The position numbers and the translations under genes were made by a program. A stretch of DNA of 64,000 nucleotides from Planctomycetota bacterium (lineage in GTDB: Bacteria > Planctomycetota > J058): the NCBI GenBank assembly GCA_019636275.1, contig JAHBXY010000005.1, forward strand, positions 51,098 through 115,097, read 5' to 3'. Within the stretch, counting starts at the first letter, position 1. Each line of letters starts with the position of its first letter. Below, one piece after another: positions 26,964-36,382 of the stretch. Under the pieces are notes generated by a model that searched no databases, was not told the DNA's origin, and was given only the letters and a program-made list of their open reading frames with translations.

Positions 26964-28130
26964 GTGTCCGAGAGCCGAGCCAAGGAGCTGAGCGACCAGT
27001 TCGCCCGCGCCGCCGAGGTGCGCCCCCGCCCGATCACCGGGCAGGAGCGGCCCGAGGAGCTCTTCGCCCACGCCTTCCCGGCCTTCGTCGGCCGGCAGGT
27101 GCGCACCGGGTTCGAGCTCATGCTGCGCTCGGCGACGAGCGCGCAGCGCCACGCCATCTTCCTCACGCTCTCGGGCGCGATGACCCCGGCCGGGCTGCAC
27201 CGCTCGGTCGTCGTGCCGCTGATCGAGCGCGGGCTCGTCGACGTCCTCACGACCACCGGCGCCAACCTCTACCACGACGCGCACCGCCTCCTCGGCCACC
27301 GCATCCGCGAGGTGCCGCCCGACGCCGGCGACCGCGCCCTGCGCGACGCGCGGATCATCCGCATCTACGACCTGGGCTTCACCGAGGAGACGCTCCTCGA
27401 CACCGACCGCCTGTTCGCGCGCTGGCTCATGGAGCCCGAGTTCCAGCGGCCGATGACCACGGCGGAGATGCACCACCTGCTCGGCAAGCGCCTGTTCGAG
27501 CTCGAGCAGGCGATCGGCGTCGACCAGCCGTGCCTCCTCTCGGCCTGCTACCAGGCCGGCGTGCCGATCTTCGTCGGGGCGCCGCAGGACGGCTCGATCT
27601 TCCTCAACGTGGTCAAGCTGCGCGCGGTCCTCGGCGACGCGTTCCGCTTCCAGCTCGACGTGGCCGACGACGTCCACCTCATGGCGGCGCTCCAGTGGCT
27701 CGTCCAGAACGAGGGGCCGACGGCCGTGTGGATGTTCGGCGGCGGCGTGCCCAAGAACTACACGCTGCAGGGCGAGCCGACGCTCTCGCAGATCTTCGGC
27801 CTCGACGCGCGCGGCTTCGACGTCGACGTGCAGTTCTGCGTCGACCCGGTGGACAACGGCGCCTTGTCGTCGTGCCCGGCCGGCGAGGCCCACACCTGGG
27901 GCAAGGTCTCGGCCGAGTGCGTCGAGATGTCGTCGCAGTACGTCAAGGCCGACGTGACCTCGGTGGTCCCCTGGGTGGTCCACGCCCTGTTCTCGGCCGG
28001 CGCCCGGCGCGCGCCGGCCCGCCTCTACGACCGCCTCGGGGCCGCCCGCGCGCGCCTCGAGCAAGACCTCGCCGTCCGCCGGCCGGCCCTGCGGGCCGAG
28101 CTGGACGAGCCCGTCACGCCCAGGCCGTAA
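26964..28130 (+). CDS. Deoxyhypusine-synthase-like enzyme
   Basis: 388 residues, GTG start. The fold is that of deoxyhypusine synthase: SGAMTPAGLHRSVVVPLIERGLVDVLTTTGANLYHD is the NAD-binding start, GRHR-like and LSACYQAGVPIFVGAPQDGS the middle, and HTWGKVSAECVEMSSQYVKADVTSVVPWVVHAL the C-terminal end. K314 in the WGK segment aligns by pattern with the catalytic lysine of human DHPS (K329). Bacteria lack eIF5A, so bacterial homologues act in polyamine metabolism (homospermidine- or spermidine-forming) or remain undefined. No speA or speC homologue is adjacent. A strong palindrome follows at 28163. Confidence 0.87.
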   Translation: MSESRAKELSDQFARAAEVRPRPITGQERPEELFAHAFPAFVGRQVRTGFELMLRSATSAQRHAIFLTLSGAMTPAGLHRSVVVPLIERGLVDVLTTTGANLYHDAHRLLGHRIREVPPDAGDRALRDARIIRIYDLGFTEETLLDTDRLFARWLMEPEFQRPMTTAEMHHLLGKRLFELEQAIGVDQPCLLSACYQAGVPIFVGAPQDGSIFLNVVKLRAVLGDAFRFQLDVADDVHLMAALQWLVQNEGPTAVWMFGGGVPKNYTLQGEPTLSQIFGLDARGFDVDVQFCVDPVDNGALSSCPAGEAHTWGKVSAECVEMSSQYVKADVTSVVPWVVHALFSAGARRAPARLYDRLGAARARLEQDLAVRRPALRAELDEPVTPRP

Positions 28131-28162
28131 CTCGACGGCTTCGGCCGCGGCTGCAACCCCGG

Positions 28163-28186
28163 CCCGCTCGAACCGGTTCGAGCGGG
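28163..28186. terminator. Perfect 24-bp palindrome between convergent genes
   Basis: The sequence cccgctcgaaccggttcgag and its mirror form a 10-bp or longer stem with CCGG at the centre. It lies between the ends of the deoxyhypusine-synthase-like gene and the methyltransferase gene, preceded by a degraded family II core (ctcgacggcttcggccgcgg at about 28131). Confidence 0.6.
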
Positions 28187-28199
28187 GAGTGCTCCTTGC

Positions 28200-28913
28200 T
28201 CAGCGCCGCCGATAGTGAGAGTTCACGGCGGGTTGCCCCGTGTAGTTGGGACCTGCCGCGTCGTCCGCGCCCAGGAACTCCATACGGGTGTCGAGGGTCC
28301 TCGGTCCGTCTGCCCTGAGGATCCGGGTCCTGGGGTTCCACTGGAGTCCGCTCGCGCGGAAGACCGCGCCGACGACCCGAGCCGCCGAACTTCCGCCTTC
28401 GAGGCGCACGTTGGCGAGATCCAGGCTCGCCAGGAAGACCCCGCCCGGGCGCAGCCATGACACCGCCCGCCGGATCAGTCCGAGCTTGTCGCCTACATAG
28501 TGGAGTCCGTGCACGCAGGTCACGAGGTCGAACGCGCTATCGGGCTCCCAGCGCTCGAGGTTCGCCTCCAGGATCTGGAGACCGTCCACTGCGTCACGAG
28601 GACCGTCGAACGACGCGACGAGGTCCACGCCCGTGATCGAGACCCGGCCCTTGGTGGCCGGGTTGGCGTCGAGAAGCCGAGCAGCGTCGACCAGGGCCCG
28701 ACCCGCGCCGCAACACAGATCGAGCCAAGCGATCTCGCCATCGCGGCTCGCCGCCGATGTCAGCATTGCGACGAGGTCGAGCCCGAGGTCCTTCGAGTAG
28801 CTGTTCGTGCCCACGAGGCGTCGCTCGCGGTTCATGGCCGAGTTCGCGACGACCGAAGAATGCGCGAGTGCGTCGGCGTCCTTCAGCGGTTCCGTCAGCG
28901 GCTTCCGAGCCAC
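28200..28913 (-). CDS. Class I SAM-dependent methyltransferase
   Basis: 237 residues from a GTG that lies inside the 3' end of the upstream ATPase gene (19-base overlap). SAM motifs: WLDLCCGAGRALVDAA is motif I, ITGVDL the acidic end of strand 2, FDLVTCVHGLHYV motif IV, and VSWLRPGGVFLASL the post-IV region. An N-terminal segment NREERLVGTNSYSKDLG-like precedes motif I. Substrate is unknown. The base composition is visibly less GC-rich than in neighbouring genes (many codons ending in A or T), as in its upstream partner. The overlap implies translational coupling of the two. Confidence 0.85.
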   Translation of the reverse strand: MARKPLTEPLKDADALAHSSVVANSAMNRERRLVGTNSYSKDLGLDLVAMLTSAASRDGEIAWLDLCCGAGRALVDAARLLDANPATKGRVSITGVDLVASFDGPRDAVDGLQILEANLERWEPDSAFDLVTCVHGLHYVGDKLGLIRRAVSWLRPGGVFLASLDLANVRLEGGSSAARVVGAVFRASGLQWNPRTRILRADGPRTLDTRMEFLGADDAAGPNYTGQPAVNSHYRRR

Positions 28914-29983
28914 TCGGTCAGTCTCGCGACTTCATCGGAACGGCTACCGAGCGCTTCGAGCCCGGTCTCCACTGCGCGCGCCACCACGGCACCGACCTCC
29001 TCGCTCTCGAGGCTCACGTGCGACGTTCCCCTGAGGCGGGGCCTGGGGTGCAGGACTGACACGACAGCAGTGAGGCCACTCGCCGCGGCCTCGGGCCGAC
29101 GCCGCGTCAGCCGCGGGAACGCTCGCTTCAGCCCGCGGCGAAGTCCGTGCTCGTGCGTTCCGCCGCAGTTCATCTCGGCCGTGTTCACGAACCCCAGGAC
29201 GCGGCTCTGACCACTCCGGTCCCACTGCAGGGCAATGTCGACGTCGATGGAGCCGCCCTCTGAGAGCGGCGACGTCGCATGGCAGCGTACGGGCGCAGCG
29301 AGGACAGGGGTTTCGCCAAGTGAACGGACGAAGTCACATACTCCCGCTGAGGCATGAAGCTCCTCGGCCTGGTCGCGGAGCCGATCACGGAACGTGACCA
29401 CCAGGCCAGGACAGAGGAGCGTCAGCTCACGCAGGCGACGGCGGACTGCCGAAGAGTCCAGCTCGACGCCAACCCGGAAGATCTCACGGTCCGGCTCGAA
29501 GGTGATCGTCGTCCCCCGGTGAGGCCGGGCCCATGGGTCCGGGCCGTCGACGGATACACCTCGTGCGAACGCCCATCGCATCGTCTCGGCGTCATGCGTG
29601 GTCACGACCTCCAGCCGAGCAGCGAGCGCGGAGACCGCGACCACGCCCACGCTGAACGTGGGCACGAACGGGTGCTCCTTCCGAGTGTCGCTCCACGTGG
29701 CGTTGCCGAAGATCCCCGCGACTTCGCTGTGCCTGATGCCCGGGCCGTCGTCCGAGACGGTGACGGCGCCGTCCGGGAGCAGCGTGACTCCGATCCAATG
29801 GGCTCGTTTCGCGAGCACCTCGTTGACCGAGTTGTCGATCAGTTCATCGACAAGGCGATGCAGGAGCGTTGCGCCCGTTGCGCCCACGTACATTGCCGGA
29901 CGTTCACGAAGGTGTCCGAGATCCAGAGAGTGCGGCCTTGGCTTCCATTGCGCGTAATCCCTGACTCCGCAGCGTCCACACAT
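28895..29983 (-). CDS. GyrB-type GHKL ATPase plus transducer fragment without TOPRIM domain
   Basis: 362 residues from the ATG at 29983. It aligns by pattern with the N-terminal 43-kDa part of GyrB: MYVGATG, N box ELIDNSVNE (E47, D50, N51), DDGPGI at 78-83 for GyrB DDGRGI, the ATP lid SVGVVAVSALA, GTTITFEPD, and transducer GGTHEHGL. The QTK loop that contacts the gamma phosphate appears as GTSHVSLES, so the lysine is replaced by histidine. The chain ends where GyrB would continue to TOPRIM, so it cannot be a topoisomerase on its own. It probably dimerises and binds ATP. Codon use differs from the surroundings, suggesting horizontal transfer with the overlapping methyltransferase gene. Confidence 0.85.
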   Translation of the reverse strand: MCGRCGVRDYAQWKPRPHSLDLGHLRERPAMYVGATGATLLHRLVDELIDNSVNEVLAKRAHWIGVTLLPDGAVTVSDDGPGIRHSEVAGIFGNATWSDTRKEHPFVPTFSVGVVAVSALAARLEVVTTHDAETMRWAFARGVSVDGPDPWARPHRGTTITFEPDREIFRVGVELDSSAVRRRLRELTLLCPGLVVTFRDRLRDQAEELHASAGVCDFVRSLGETPVLAAPVRCHATSPLSEGGSIDVDIALQWDRSGQSRVLGFVNTAEMNCGGTHEHGLRRGLKRAFPRLTRRRPEAAASGLTAVVSVLHPRPRLRGTSHVSLESEEVGAVVARAVETGLEALGSRSDEVARLTEWLGSR

Positions 29984-30218
29984 GTCAGGATGATAGCGGC
30001 GCGGAGCTGGGCCTGCCCTTGGTCGCGGGACGATGACTCTCGTGCGACCGGCGCTCAGGCATGAGCGACCATCGCGAGCCCACCCAGACGGAGCGTGGAA
30101 TCGAACGGCTGAGGCTGTCGCGTCTCGGCTGTGGCTCCGCACTTCGCCCTCATGACGCGCCGCGCCTTGGCGCTCCCGGCGGCCGGGTGGAATCATCGTG
30201 GTCGGTCGGGGGTGCGGC

Positions 30219-30758
30219 GTGGCTGGACGGATCGCGGTCGTCGACGCGCGGGATCGGTTCGTCGCCTGGGAGGACCGACATACCGTGCACGAGCGGCGGC
30301 TGCCGCACCGCAGCGTCCACGTGCTGCTCGTGGACTCGCGGGGGCGCCTGCTCCTCCAGCGGCGGCACCGCGCCAAGCAGACGCACCCGTCGCACTGGGA
30401 CCTGTCCTGCTCGGGGCACGTCGAGGAGAGCGACTACGGCCCGGCAGGGCCCGACGCCGACCTGGACCGCGTCTACGCCGAGGTGGCCCGGCGCGAGGTC
30501 GAGGAGGAGCTGGGGGTCCGCGCGCTCCTCACGCAGGTCGGCCACTTCGGGCCGGCCGACGGCGTCCACTACGAGCAGCTCCGGCTGTTCGTCGGCACGA
30601 GCGACGGCCCCTTCACGGCCCAGGCCGACGAGGTCGAGGACCTCCGCCACGTGACCCGCGCCGAGCTGGCCGCCCTGCGCGCGGCCGGCGCCGAGCCGCT
30701 GACGCCGACCCTCCTCTGGTTCACGGACCTGCTCACGGACCTGACCGCCTGGCGATAG
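30219..30758 (+). CDS. NUDIX hydrolase of the isopentenyl-diphosphate isomerase-like type
   Basis: About 179 residues from the GTG at 30219, with GGGGG seven bases upstream; a GTG at 30198 is an alternative. HRSVHVLLVDSRGRLLLQRRHRAKQTHPSHWDLSCSGHV matches the IPP isomerase/YfcD-type NUDIX group. The NUDIX box is REVEEELGV, preceded by an insertion (about 14 residues) between the glycine and the glutamates, as in IDI-like members. YfcD-like NUDIX proteins have no settled substrate; real IDI activity would need the Cys and Glu of IDI type 1, and only SCSGH is visible. It is probably monocistronic. Confidence 0.85.
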   Translation: MAGRIAVVDARDRFVAWEDRHTVHERRLPHRSVHVLLVDSRGRLLLQRRHRAKQTHPSHWDLSCSGHVEESDYGPAGPDADLDRVYAEVARREVEEELGVRALLTQVGHFGPADGVHYEQLRLFVGTSDGPFTAQADEVEDLRHVTRAELAALRAAGAEPLTPTLLWFTDLLTDLTAWR

Positions 30759-30876
30759 CCTCGCTCGTCGCTACGTCCCGCCTGCATGTGCCTGGAGACA
30801 GGCCCGGTCGGGGATCGACCTGACCCGGTCCGGCCCCTCGACGGCCGCCGCCCTGGCGCGTCTCCGACCGGGCCTC

Positions 30877-30882
30877 TAGAGT
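30877..30882 (+). promoter_or_regulatory. Possible -10 element (TAGAGT)
   Basis: TAGAGT lies 22 bases before the ATG at 30904, with CGGAGGGGG between them. Confidence 0.35.
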
Positions 30883-30903
30883 CGCCCCGGAGGGGGAACG
30901 CGC

Positions 30904-31728
30904 ATGCGCTGCGTGCCGTGCGGGAACACGTCGCATGCCCAGGGGGCGACCGCCTGCCGCGTCTGCGGCACGGCCTTGCCGACCGGCGGCCCGCGGAGCT
31001 CCGCGCGCGACTCGACCCACTACAAGGACCTGTCGCAGCAGAAGCGGCACCTCCTCGTGCGCGTCGGCGCGCCGCCGATCGAGCTGCGCGCCGGGGTCGA
31101 GCTGCGCGTCGGGCGCTCGCGCGACTGCGACGTGGTGATCCAGTCGCCGCGCGTCTCGCGCGCGCACGCGCTGCTGCTCTGGCAGGCCGACGCGCCAGCC
31201 GTGCGCGACCTCGCCTCCCAGAACGGGGTGTGGGTCAACGGCGCCCAGGTGCGCGAGGCGCAGCTCGACGACGGCGACGAGCTGACGATCGGGCCGTTCA
31301 CCTGCACCTACCGGCGGCTCGACGCGATCGGCAGCATGGCGGAGCTGCAGCAGCTCCTCGACAGCCAGGCGGAGACGCAGGAGGTCGAGGCCACGGCCAT
31401 GTCGGGCCGCCTGGCCGAGGTGAAGCTCTACGAGGTCCTCGAGACCCTGGCCGCGCTCGGGCGCAGCGGGACGGTGGAGGTCTACGGGCCGTGGGGCGAC
31501 GAGGGGCGCGTCGGCGTGGCCGAGGGTCAGCCGGTGTGGGCCAGCCTGGCAGACCTCGCCGGACAGGCCGCCCTGGAGGCGCTGCTCGAGTGGACGGAGG
31601 GCCACTTCCGCTTCAGCAGCGCCGTCGAGGATCGCCCTCGCGACGTCCGTGCCTCCCTCGAGGAGCTCCTCGACGGCCTGCGCCGCCGCTCGGACCACGG
31701 CCTCAGCCCGTCCGACTACGGGGGGTAG
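30904..31728 (+). CDS. Zinc-ribbon, FHA and DUF4388 domain signalling protein
   Basis: 274 residues. Residues 3-21 form a small zinc ribbon (C3, C6, C19, C22 pattern: CVPC and CRVC). An FHA domain follows (about 55-135) with VGRSRDCDVVIQSPRVSRAHALL and LASQNGVWVNG, which carry the phosphothreonine-binding Arg, Ser and Asn. The C-terminal DUF4388 domain (about 160-265) has GRLAEVKLYEVLETLAALGRSGTVEV and ALEALLEWTEGHFRF. FHA-DUF4388 pairs are common in Myxococcota and Planctomycetota signalling. It probably reads phosphorylation by a Ser/Thr kinase such as the one at 33644. Confidence 0.88.
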   Translation: MRCVPCGNTSHAQGATACRVCGTALPTGGPRSSARDSTHYKDLSQQKRHLLVRVGAPPIELRAGVELRVGRSRDCDVVIQSPRVSRAHALLLWQADAPAVRDLASQNGVWVNGAQVREAQLDDGDELTIGPFTCTYRRLDAIGSMAELQQLLDSQAETQEVEATAMSGRLAEVKLYEVLETLAALGRSGTVEVYGPWGDEGRVGVAEGQPVWASLADLAGQAALEALLEWTEGHFRFSSAVEDRPRDVRASLEELLDGLRRRSDHGLSPSDYGG

Positions 31729-32126
31729 CGCGCAGGCGCGGGGAGTCCCCCGCGGCCGCGTCACCCTAACGAGAGCTGAACTCCACCCCCGTCGAGCGCG
31801 ATTCCCCAGGGAGACGCACCGACCGGCGCGCCGCCGCGCGCCGCGCGTGGCCCGCGGGCAGGACCACGTCGGACCAGGCGCGCAGCAACCCGTTGCCTCG
31901 CAATCCCGCCCGGGACACCGCCGTCCCGGCCACCGTTCGCCGGCCTGGCCTGCGGCCCCCCCGTCGCGAGACGCAGGTGGCCAAACCACGGGCCTCGCGA
32001 GGTGTCCCCTGGGACGCGCGCGTCTGGACCGCGCCTTGCCTGTGACAAGGAGGGTCGTCGAAGGGGAACAGCGGGCACGGGCGAGCCAACGACGTCGCCG
32101 TCCGGGCCTCACGGAGAGGGTTGCTC
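31729..32126. other. Non-coding gap of about 400 bases before the sigma-54 activator gene
   Basis: No credible reading frame with G/C-biased codons was seen on either strand, and no canonical sigma-54 (GG-N10-GC) site was convincing. The gap is somewhat less GC-rich toward 32040-32080 and contains acaaggagg, which could be a stray ribosome-binding sequence. It may be the long leader or regulatory region of the downstream gene. Confidence 0.3.
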
Positions 32127-33593
<1,467 letters not shown>

Positions 33594-33630
33594 CGCCCCG
33601 CCCGGACCCCGCGCCTGCCGGCCGCTCCGC

Positions 33631-33636
33631 TATCCT
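33631..33636 (+). promoter_or_regulatory. Possible -10 element (TATCCT)
   Basis: TATCCT lies only eight bases before the GTG at 33644, which would make the transcript essentially leaderless. Confidence 0.25.
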
Positions 33637-33643
33637 CGGCCGG

Positions 33644-35152
33644 GTGAGCGGCGTGCGCTTCGACGACCTCCTGGCCGGCCGGATCCTGGCCCGCGAGCGC
33701 CCCGACCTGCGCGCGCGGGCCCTCGCGCACCTCGACGCGCTGACCCGCGGCGAGGCCGCGCGCAGCCTCCTCGGCACCCTCGTCGCCGAGGGGCGCCTGC
33801 CGCTCGACGCCGCCCGCGGCGTGCAGGAGCGCGTCGACCGCTACCGCGCGGGCCGCGGGATCGGCGTCCTGGCCGAGCTCCTCGGGCGCGCCGGCGTCGC
33901 CCCCGAGCGCGTGCAGGAGGAGGGCCGCCGCCTCGGCCCCTCGGTCGACCTCGAGCGGCTCGGGCGCGCCCTGGTCGCCGCGCGGCTGCTCGCGCCCGCG
34001 CAGGAGGAGCGCCTGCGCCTCCAGGCCCGCGTCGCCCTCGACCGCGACCTCGCCGCCGAGGTGGCCCGCTTCGTCGAGGGGCGGCAGGCGCTGGCGCCGG
34101 CCGGCACCGTCGTCCTGCGCGGCGAGGTCGCCGTGCCGTCGGCCGCCGAGGCCCGGGCCATCGTTGACCGGGCCATCGTTGACCGGGCCATCGTCGACCG
34201 GGCCATCGTCGACCGCGCGATCGTCGACCGCGCCGCGCCGCCTGCGCTCCCGGCGCCTCGCTTCGCCATCCCGCCGTGGGTCGACGTCGGCGAGGCCCGC
34301 GTCGGTGCGCGCGTCGCCGACCGCTACCGGGTCGTCGGGCGCATCGGCGCCGGCGGCCACGGGCTCGTCCTGCTCGCGTTCGACGAGGCGGCGCCCGAGC
34401 GCCCGCTGGCCCTCAAGCTCCTGCCGCGCGGCGCGCGCGCCCAGGCCGTCGGCCGCTTCAAGCGCGAGGCGCTCGCCAACAGCCTCTTCCACCACCCCGG
34501 CGCGCTGGAGGTGGTCGACGCAGGGGAGACCCGCGACGGCGAGCACTACCTCGTGGTCGAGTTCTTCGACGGCCAGGACCTGGCGCGGGCGCTCGAGCTG
34601 CGCCGGCGCCTGCGCCCGGCCGAGGCGCTCCGGGTCGCGCGCCGCGTGCTCGAGGTGCTCGACGCGGCGCACGCCCAGGGCGTGATCCACCGCGACGTGA
34701 AGCCGGAGAACGTCCTCGTCTCGCGCGACCTCGAGCGCGTGAAGCTCATGGACTTCGGGATCGCGCTCCTGCGCGACCTCGGCGAGTTCGACGACCGCGT
34801 GTTCCACACGGTCGGCCCCGACGTCGTCGGCACGCCGCGCTACATGTCGCCCGAGCAGGCGGCCAGCGAGGCGCTCGGCCCGACGAGCGACCTCTACGCG
34901 CTGGGCCTCGTCCTCTACGAGCTCCTCACCGGCGCGTTCCCCTACGAGTCGGACTCGCCGCTCGGCTACCTGGCCTGCCACATCACCGAGGACCCGCGCC
35001 CCCTCGCGGCGGCGTGCCCGGAGGCGGCGCGCTGGCCGGCGGCGCTGCACGACCTCGTGACGCGGCTCCTGCAGAAGGACCCCGACGACCGCCCGCAGAC
35101 GGCCGCCGAGGCCATCGCGGCCGTCGACCGGGCCCTGGCGCTACTCGGCTGA
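33644..35152 (+). CDS. Ser/Thr protein kinase with a long helical N-terminal region
   Basis: 502 residues from the GTG at 33644. About 200 N-terminal residues are Arg/Leu/Ala-rich and helical (VQERVDRYRAGRG, then ERLRLQARVALDRDL), with no named family. They end in a run of five AIVDR repeats and a Pro-rich hinge. The kinase domain (about 225-500) has the glycine loop GRIGAGGHGLVLLA, ALKLLPRG with the ATP lysine, HRDVKPENVL, DFGIAL and GTPRYMSPEQ, so it should be active. No membrane helix is visible, so it is probably cytosolic. It follows the sigma-54 activator by 50 bases and may phosphorylate it or the FHA protein. Confidence 0.9.
   Translation: MSGVRFDDLLAGRILARERPDLRARALAHLDALTRGEAARSLLGTLVAEGRLPLDAARGVQERVDRYRAGRGIGVLAELLGRAGVAPERVQEEGRRLGPSVDLERLGRALVAARLLAPAQEERLRLQARVALDRDLAAEVARFVEGRQALAPAGTVVLRGEVAVPSAAEARAIVDRAIVDRAIVDRAIVDRAIVDRAAPPALPAPRFAIPPWVDVGEARVGARVADRYRVVGRIGAGGHGLVLLAFDEAAPERPLALKLLPRGARAQAVGRFKREALANSLFHHPGALEVVDAGETRDGEHYLVVEFFDGQDLARALELRRRLRPAEALRVARRVLEVLDAAHAQGVIHRDVKPENVLVSRDLERVKLMDFGIALLRDLGEFDDRVFHTVGPDVVGTPRYMSPEQAASEALGPTSDLYALGLVLYELLTGAFPYESDSPLGYLACHITEDPRPLAAACPEAARWPAALHDLVTRLLQKDPDDRPQTAAEAIAAVDRALALLG
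34157..34231 (+). repeat. Five tandem 15-bp repeats coding for AIVDR
   Basis: Units of gccatcgttgaccgg and close variants (c for t at position 9, g for c late) encode five AIVDR pentapeptides between the helical region and the kinase domain. The first three copies are nearly identical, so expansion is recent. Confidence 0.93.
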
Positions 35153-35154
35153 GG

Positions 35155-35236
35155 TGTGCTCGACGGCTGCGGCCACGGTCGCTGCTCCGGTCGAAGGCTG
35201 GTCATCACCAGGATTCGCCGGCGAGCGTCGATGGCT
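35155..35236 (+). repeat. Family II repeat, internally deleted copy
   Basis: It starts at the kinase stop codon with gtgctcgacggctgcggcca, then jumps to gctgctccggtcgaaggctg, ggtcatcacc and gcgagcgtcgatggcttc. Relative to the copy at 20085 the long hairpin is missing. Confidence 0.8.
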
Positions 35237-35239
35237 TCT

Positions 35240-35421
35240 TACGCTCTGACCCGCGATCATCGCTTGATCTGCGACCGAAGCGAGCAGATCGAGCGGTGGC
35301 GCGCATCCCGAGCGGAGGCCGCGTAGCGGCCGGAGCGAGGGCGACAGGTGCCTCACTGCGGATCGGAGCATCGAGCCGCGCGCCCGGACGTGGACATCAG
35401 AACAAGCGACGGCCGCTGTGA
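35240..35421. repeat. Intergenic repeat family I, copy C
   Basis: Immediately follows the family II remnant and ends four bases before the stop of the convergent gene at 35425. It is almost identical to copy B over 110 bp from the stem-loop onward. Confidence 0.92.
35261..35295. terminator. Stem-loop, likely bidirectional terminator
   Basis: Arms 35261-35272 and 35284-35295 pair over 12 bp with a single G-T type mismatch and an 11-base loop. This is the homologue of the perfect stem at 24923-24961, and it also lies between convergent genes. Confidence 0.5.
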
Positions 35422-35424
35422 GCT

Positions 35425-35940
35425 CTACGCCGGCGGCGGAGCGTCGCCGTCGTTGGACGGGGCGGCGGGCGCGGCCTCCGGCGCGGTCTCCGGCGCCGCC
35501 GGGGCCTCGGGGACCTCGACCGGCTCGGCCTGCACGCCGGGCGGCGGCGCGACGGCGGTCACGATCCCGAGCTGCTGCTCGAGCGCCGCGACCTCCGGCT
35601 GGTCGCCGAGCTTGCGGGCGATCCGCAGGGCGTAGCGCAGCTTGCCCAGGTCCTTGGCCTTGCGCAGCGCGTCGCGCCAGCGCGCCTCGCCCACCGGGGC
35701 CACGAGGTCGACCCGGTTGAGGAGGAAGTAGTCGCCGTCGCGCAGGGCCTCGTCGCGGATGCGCGCGCGCAGGGCGTCCTTGCGCTCGGCGTCGGTCACG
35801 CGCTCGACGAAGTCGAACGCCTCGCTGTAGCGCGCGTGCTCGAGGTAGCGCTCGGCCATGGCGGCGTGGTCGACGGGCCGCTTCTGCTCGCCCCAGAGGA
35901 GGTCGCGCCGCGCGAGCGGGTCGGGGAGGTCCTTGGCCAC
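35425..35940 (-). CDS. Small helical protein with acidic Pro/Ala tail, unknown function
   Basis: 171 residues. The first 125 are charged helices of TPR-like character (AERYLEHARYSEAFDFVERV, then ALRIARKLGDQPEVAALEQQLG). The last 40 are Pro/Ala/Glu-rich and probably disordered. No signal peptide. The start lies one base after the stop of the FmdB-type gene, so the two are co-transcribed. I do not recognise a family, but the coding bias is normal. Confidence 0.65.
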   Translation of the reverse strand: MAKDLPDPLARRDLLWGEQKRPVDHAAMAERYLEHARYSEAFDFVERVTDAERKDALRARIRDEALRDGDYFLLNRVDLVAPVGEARWRDALRKAKDLGKLRYALRIARKLGDQPEVAALEQQLGIVTAVAPPPGVQAEPVEVPEAPAAPETAPEAAPAAPSNDGDAPPPA

Positions 35941-35941
35941 C

Positions 35942-36244
35942 TCAGGCCGCCGAGGTCGACGACGGGGACTTCGACTCGCTGCTCTTGGCCTCGCCGCCGC
36001 CCGACGACTCCTTGACCGCCTTGGACGCCTCCTTGGCCTTCTCGACCTTGGCGTCCGGCGAGGGCTTCTTGTAGTCGGTGCAGTAGAAGCCCGAGCCCTT
36101 GAAGATCAGGGCCCCACCCGTGCCGATCAGGCGCTTGAGGCTGCCCTGGCACTGGGGGCACGTCGTCAGCGGGTCGGACGACATGGACTGGAAGTGCTCG
36201 AAAGCGTGCGAGCAGTCCTGGCAGAGGTAGTCGTAGGTCGGCAT
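35942..36244 (-). CDS. FmdB-family zinc-ribbon regulatory protein
   Basis: 100 residues from the ATG at 36244. PTYDYLCQDCSHAFEHFQSM followed by CPQCQGSLKRLIG is the FmdB zinc ribbon, with four cysteines in two CxxC pairs. GFYCTDYKKP follows, as in many family members. The tail is Ser/Lys/Glu-rich and low complexity. FmdB-type proteins are small putative regulators with no firm target. GGAGC lies six bases before the start. Confidence 0.9.
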   Translation of the reverse strand: MPTYDYLCQDCSHAFEHFQSMSSDPLTTCPQCQGSLKRLIGTGGALIFKGSGFYCTDYKKPSPDAKVEKAKEASKAVKESSGGGEAKSSESKSPSSTSAA

Positions 36245-36265
36245 GGCCGCTCCTGTGGGTCGACG

Positions 36266-36271
36266 ATCGTA
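36266..36271 (-). promoter_or_regulatory. Possible -10 element (TACGAT)
   Basis: On the - strand TACGAT lies 22 bases before the ATG at 36244. Confidence 0.35.
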
Positions 36272-36341
36272 ACGCCAGACCGAGCAACGGCGAGGCCGCA
36301 GGTCAGGCGCGTTATAAGTGCCTGTCTGACAAGGGGCGTCG

Positions 36342-36355
36342 GCCCCGGCCGGGGC
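36342..36355. terminator. 14-bp GC palindrome downstream of the peroxiredoxin gene
   Basis: gccccggccggggc lies about 27 bases after the peroxiredoxin stop codon. It is followed on the - strand by GGC-rich sequence and not by a T-run, so its role as a terminator is tentative. Confidence 0.35.
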
Positions 36356-36382
36356 TGCCATCCTGACCGGGGCCTGCCACGC

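Noticed and set aside
28895..30376. A longer GyrB-like protein starting upstream of 29983
   Set aside because: The extra 130 residues are basic, low-complexity and have no match to GyrB; ATG at 29983 fits the family start.
31729..32126. A sigma-54 promoter or an RNA gene in the gap before the activator
   Set aside because: No GG-N10-GC match with flanking consensus and no convincing fold was found by eye.
34157..34231. Direct repeats as a short CRISPR or iteron array
   Set aside because: The 15-bp units are contiguous and in frame in a kinase gene and code for AIVDR.
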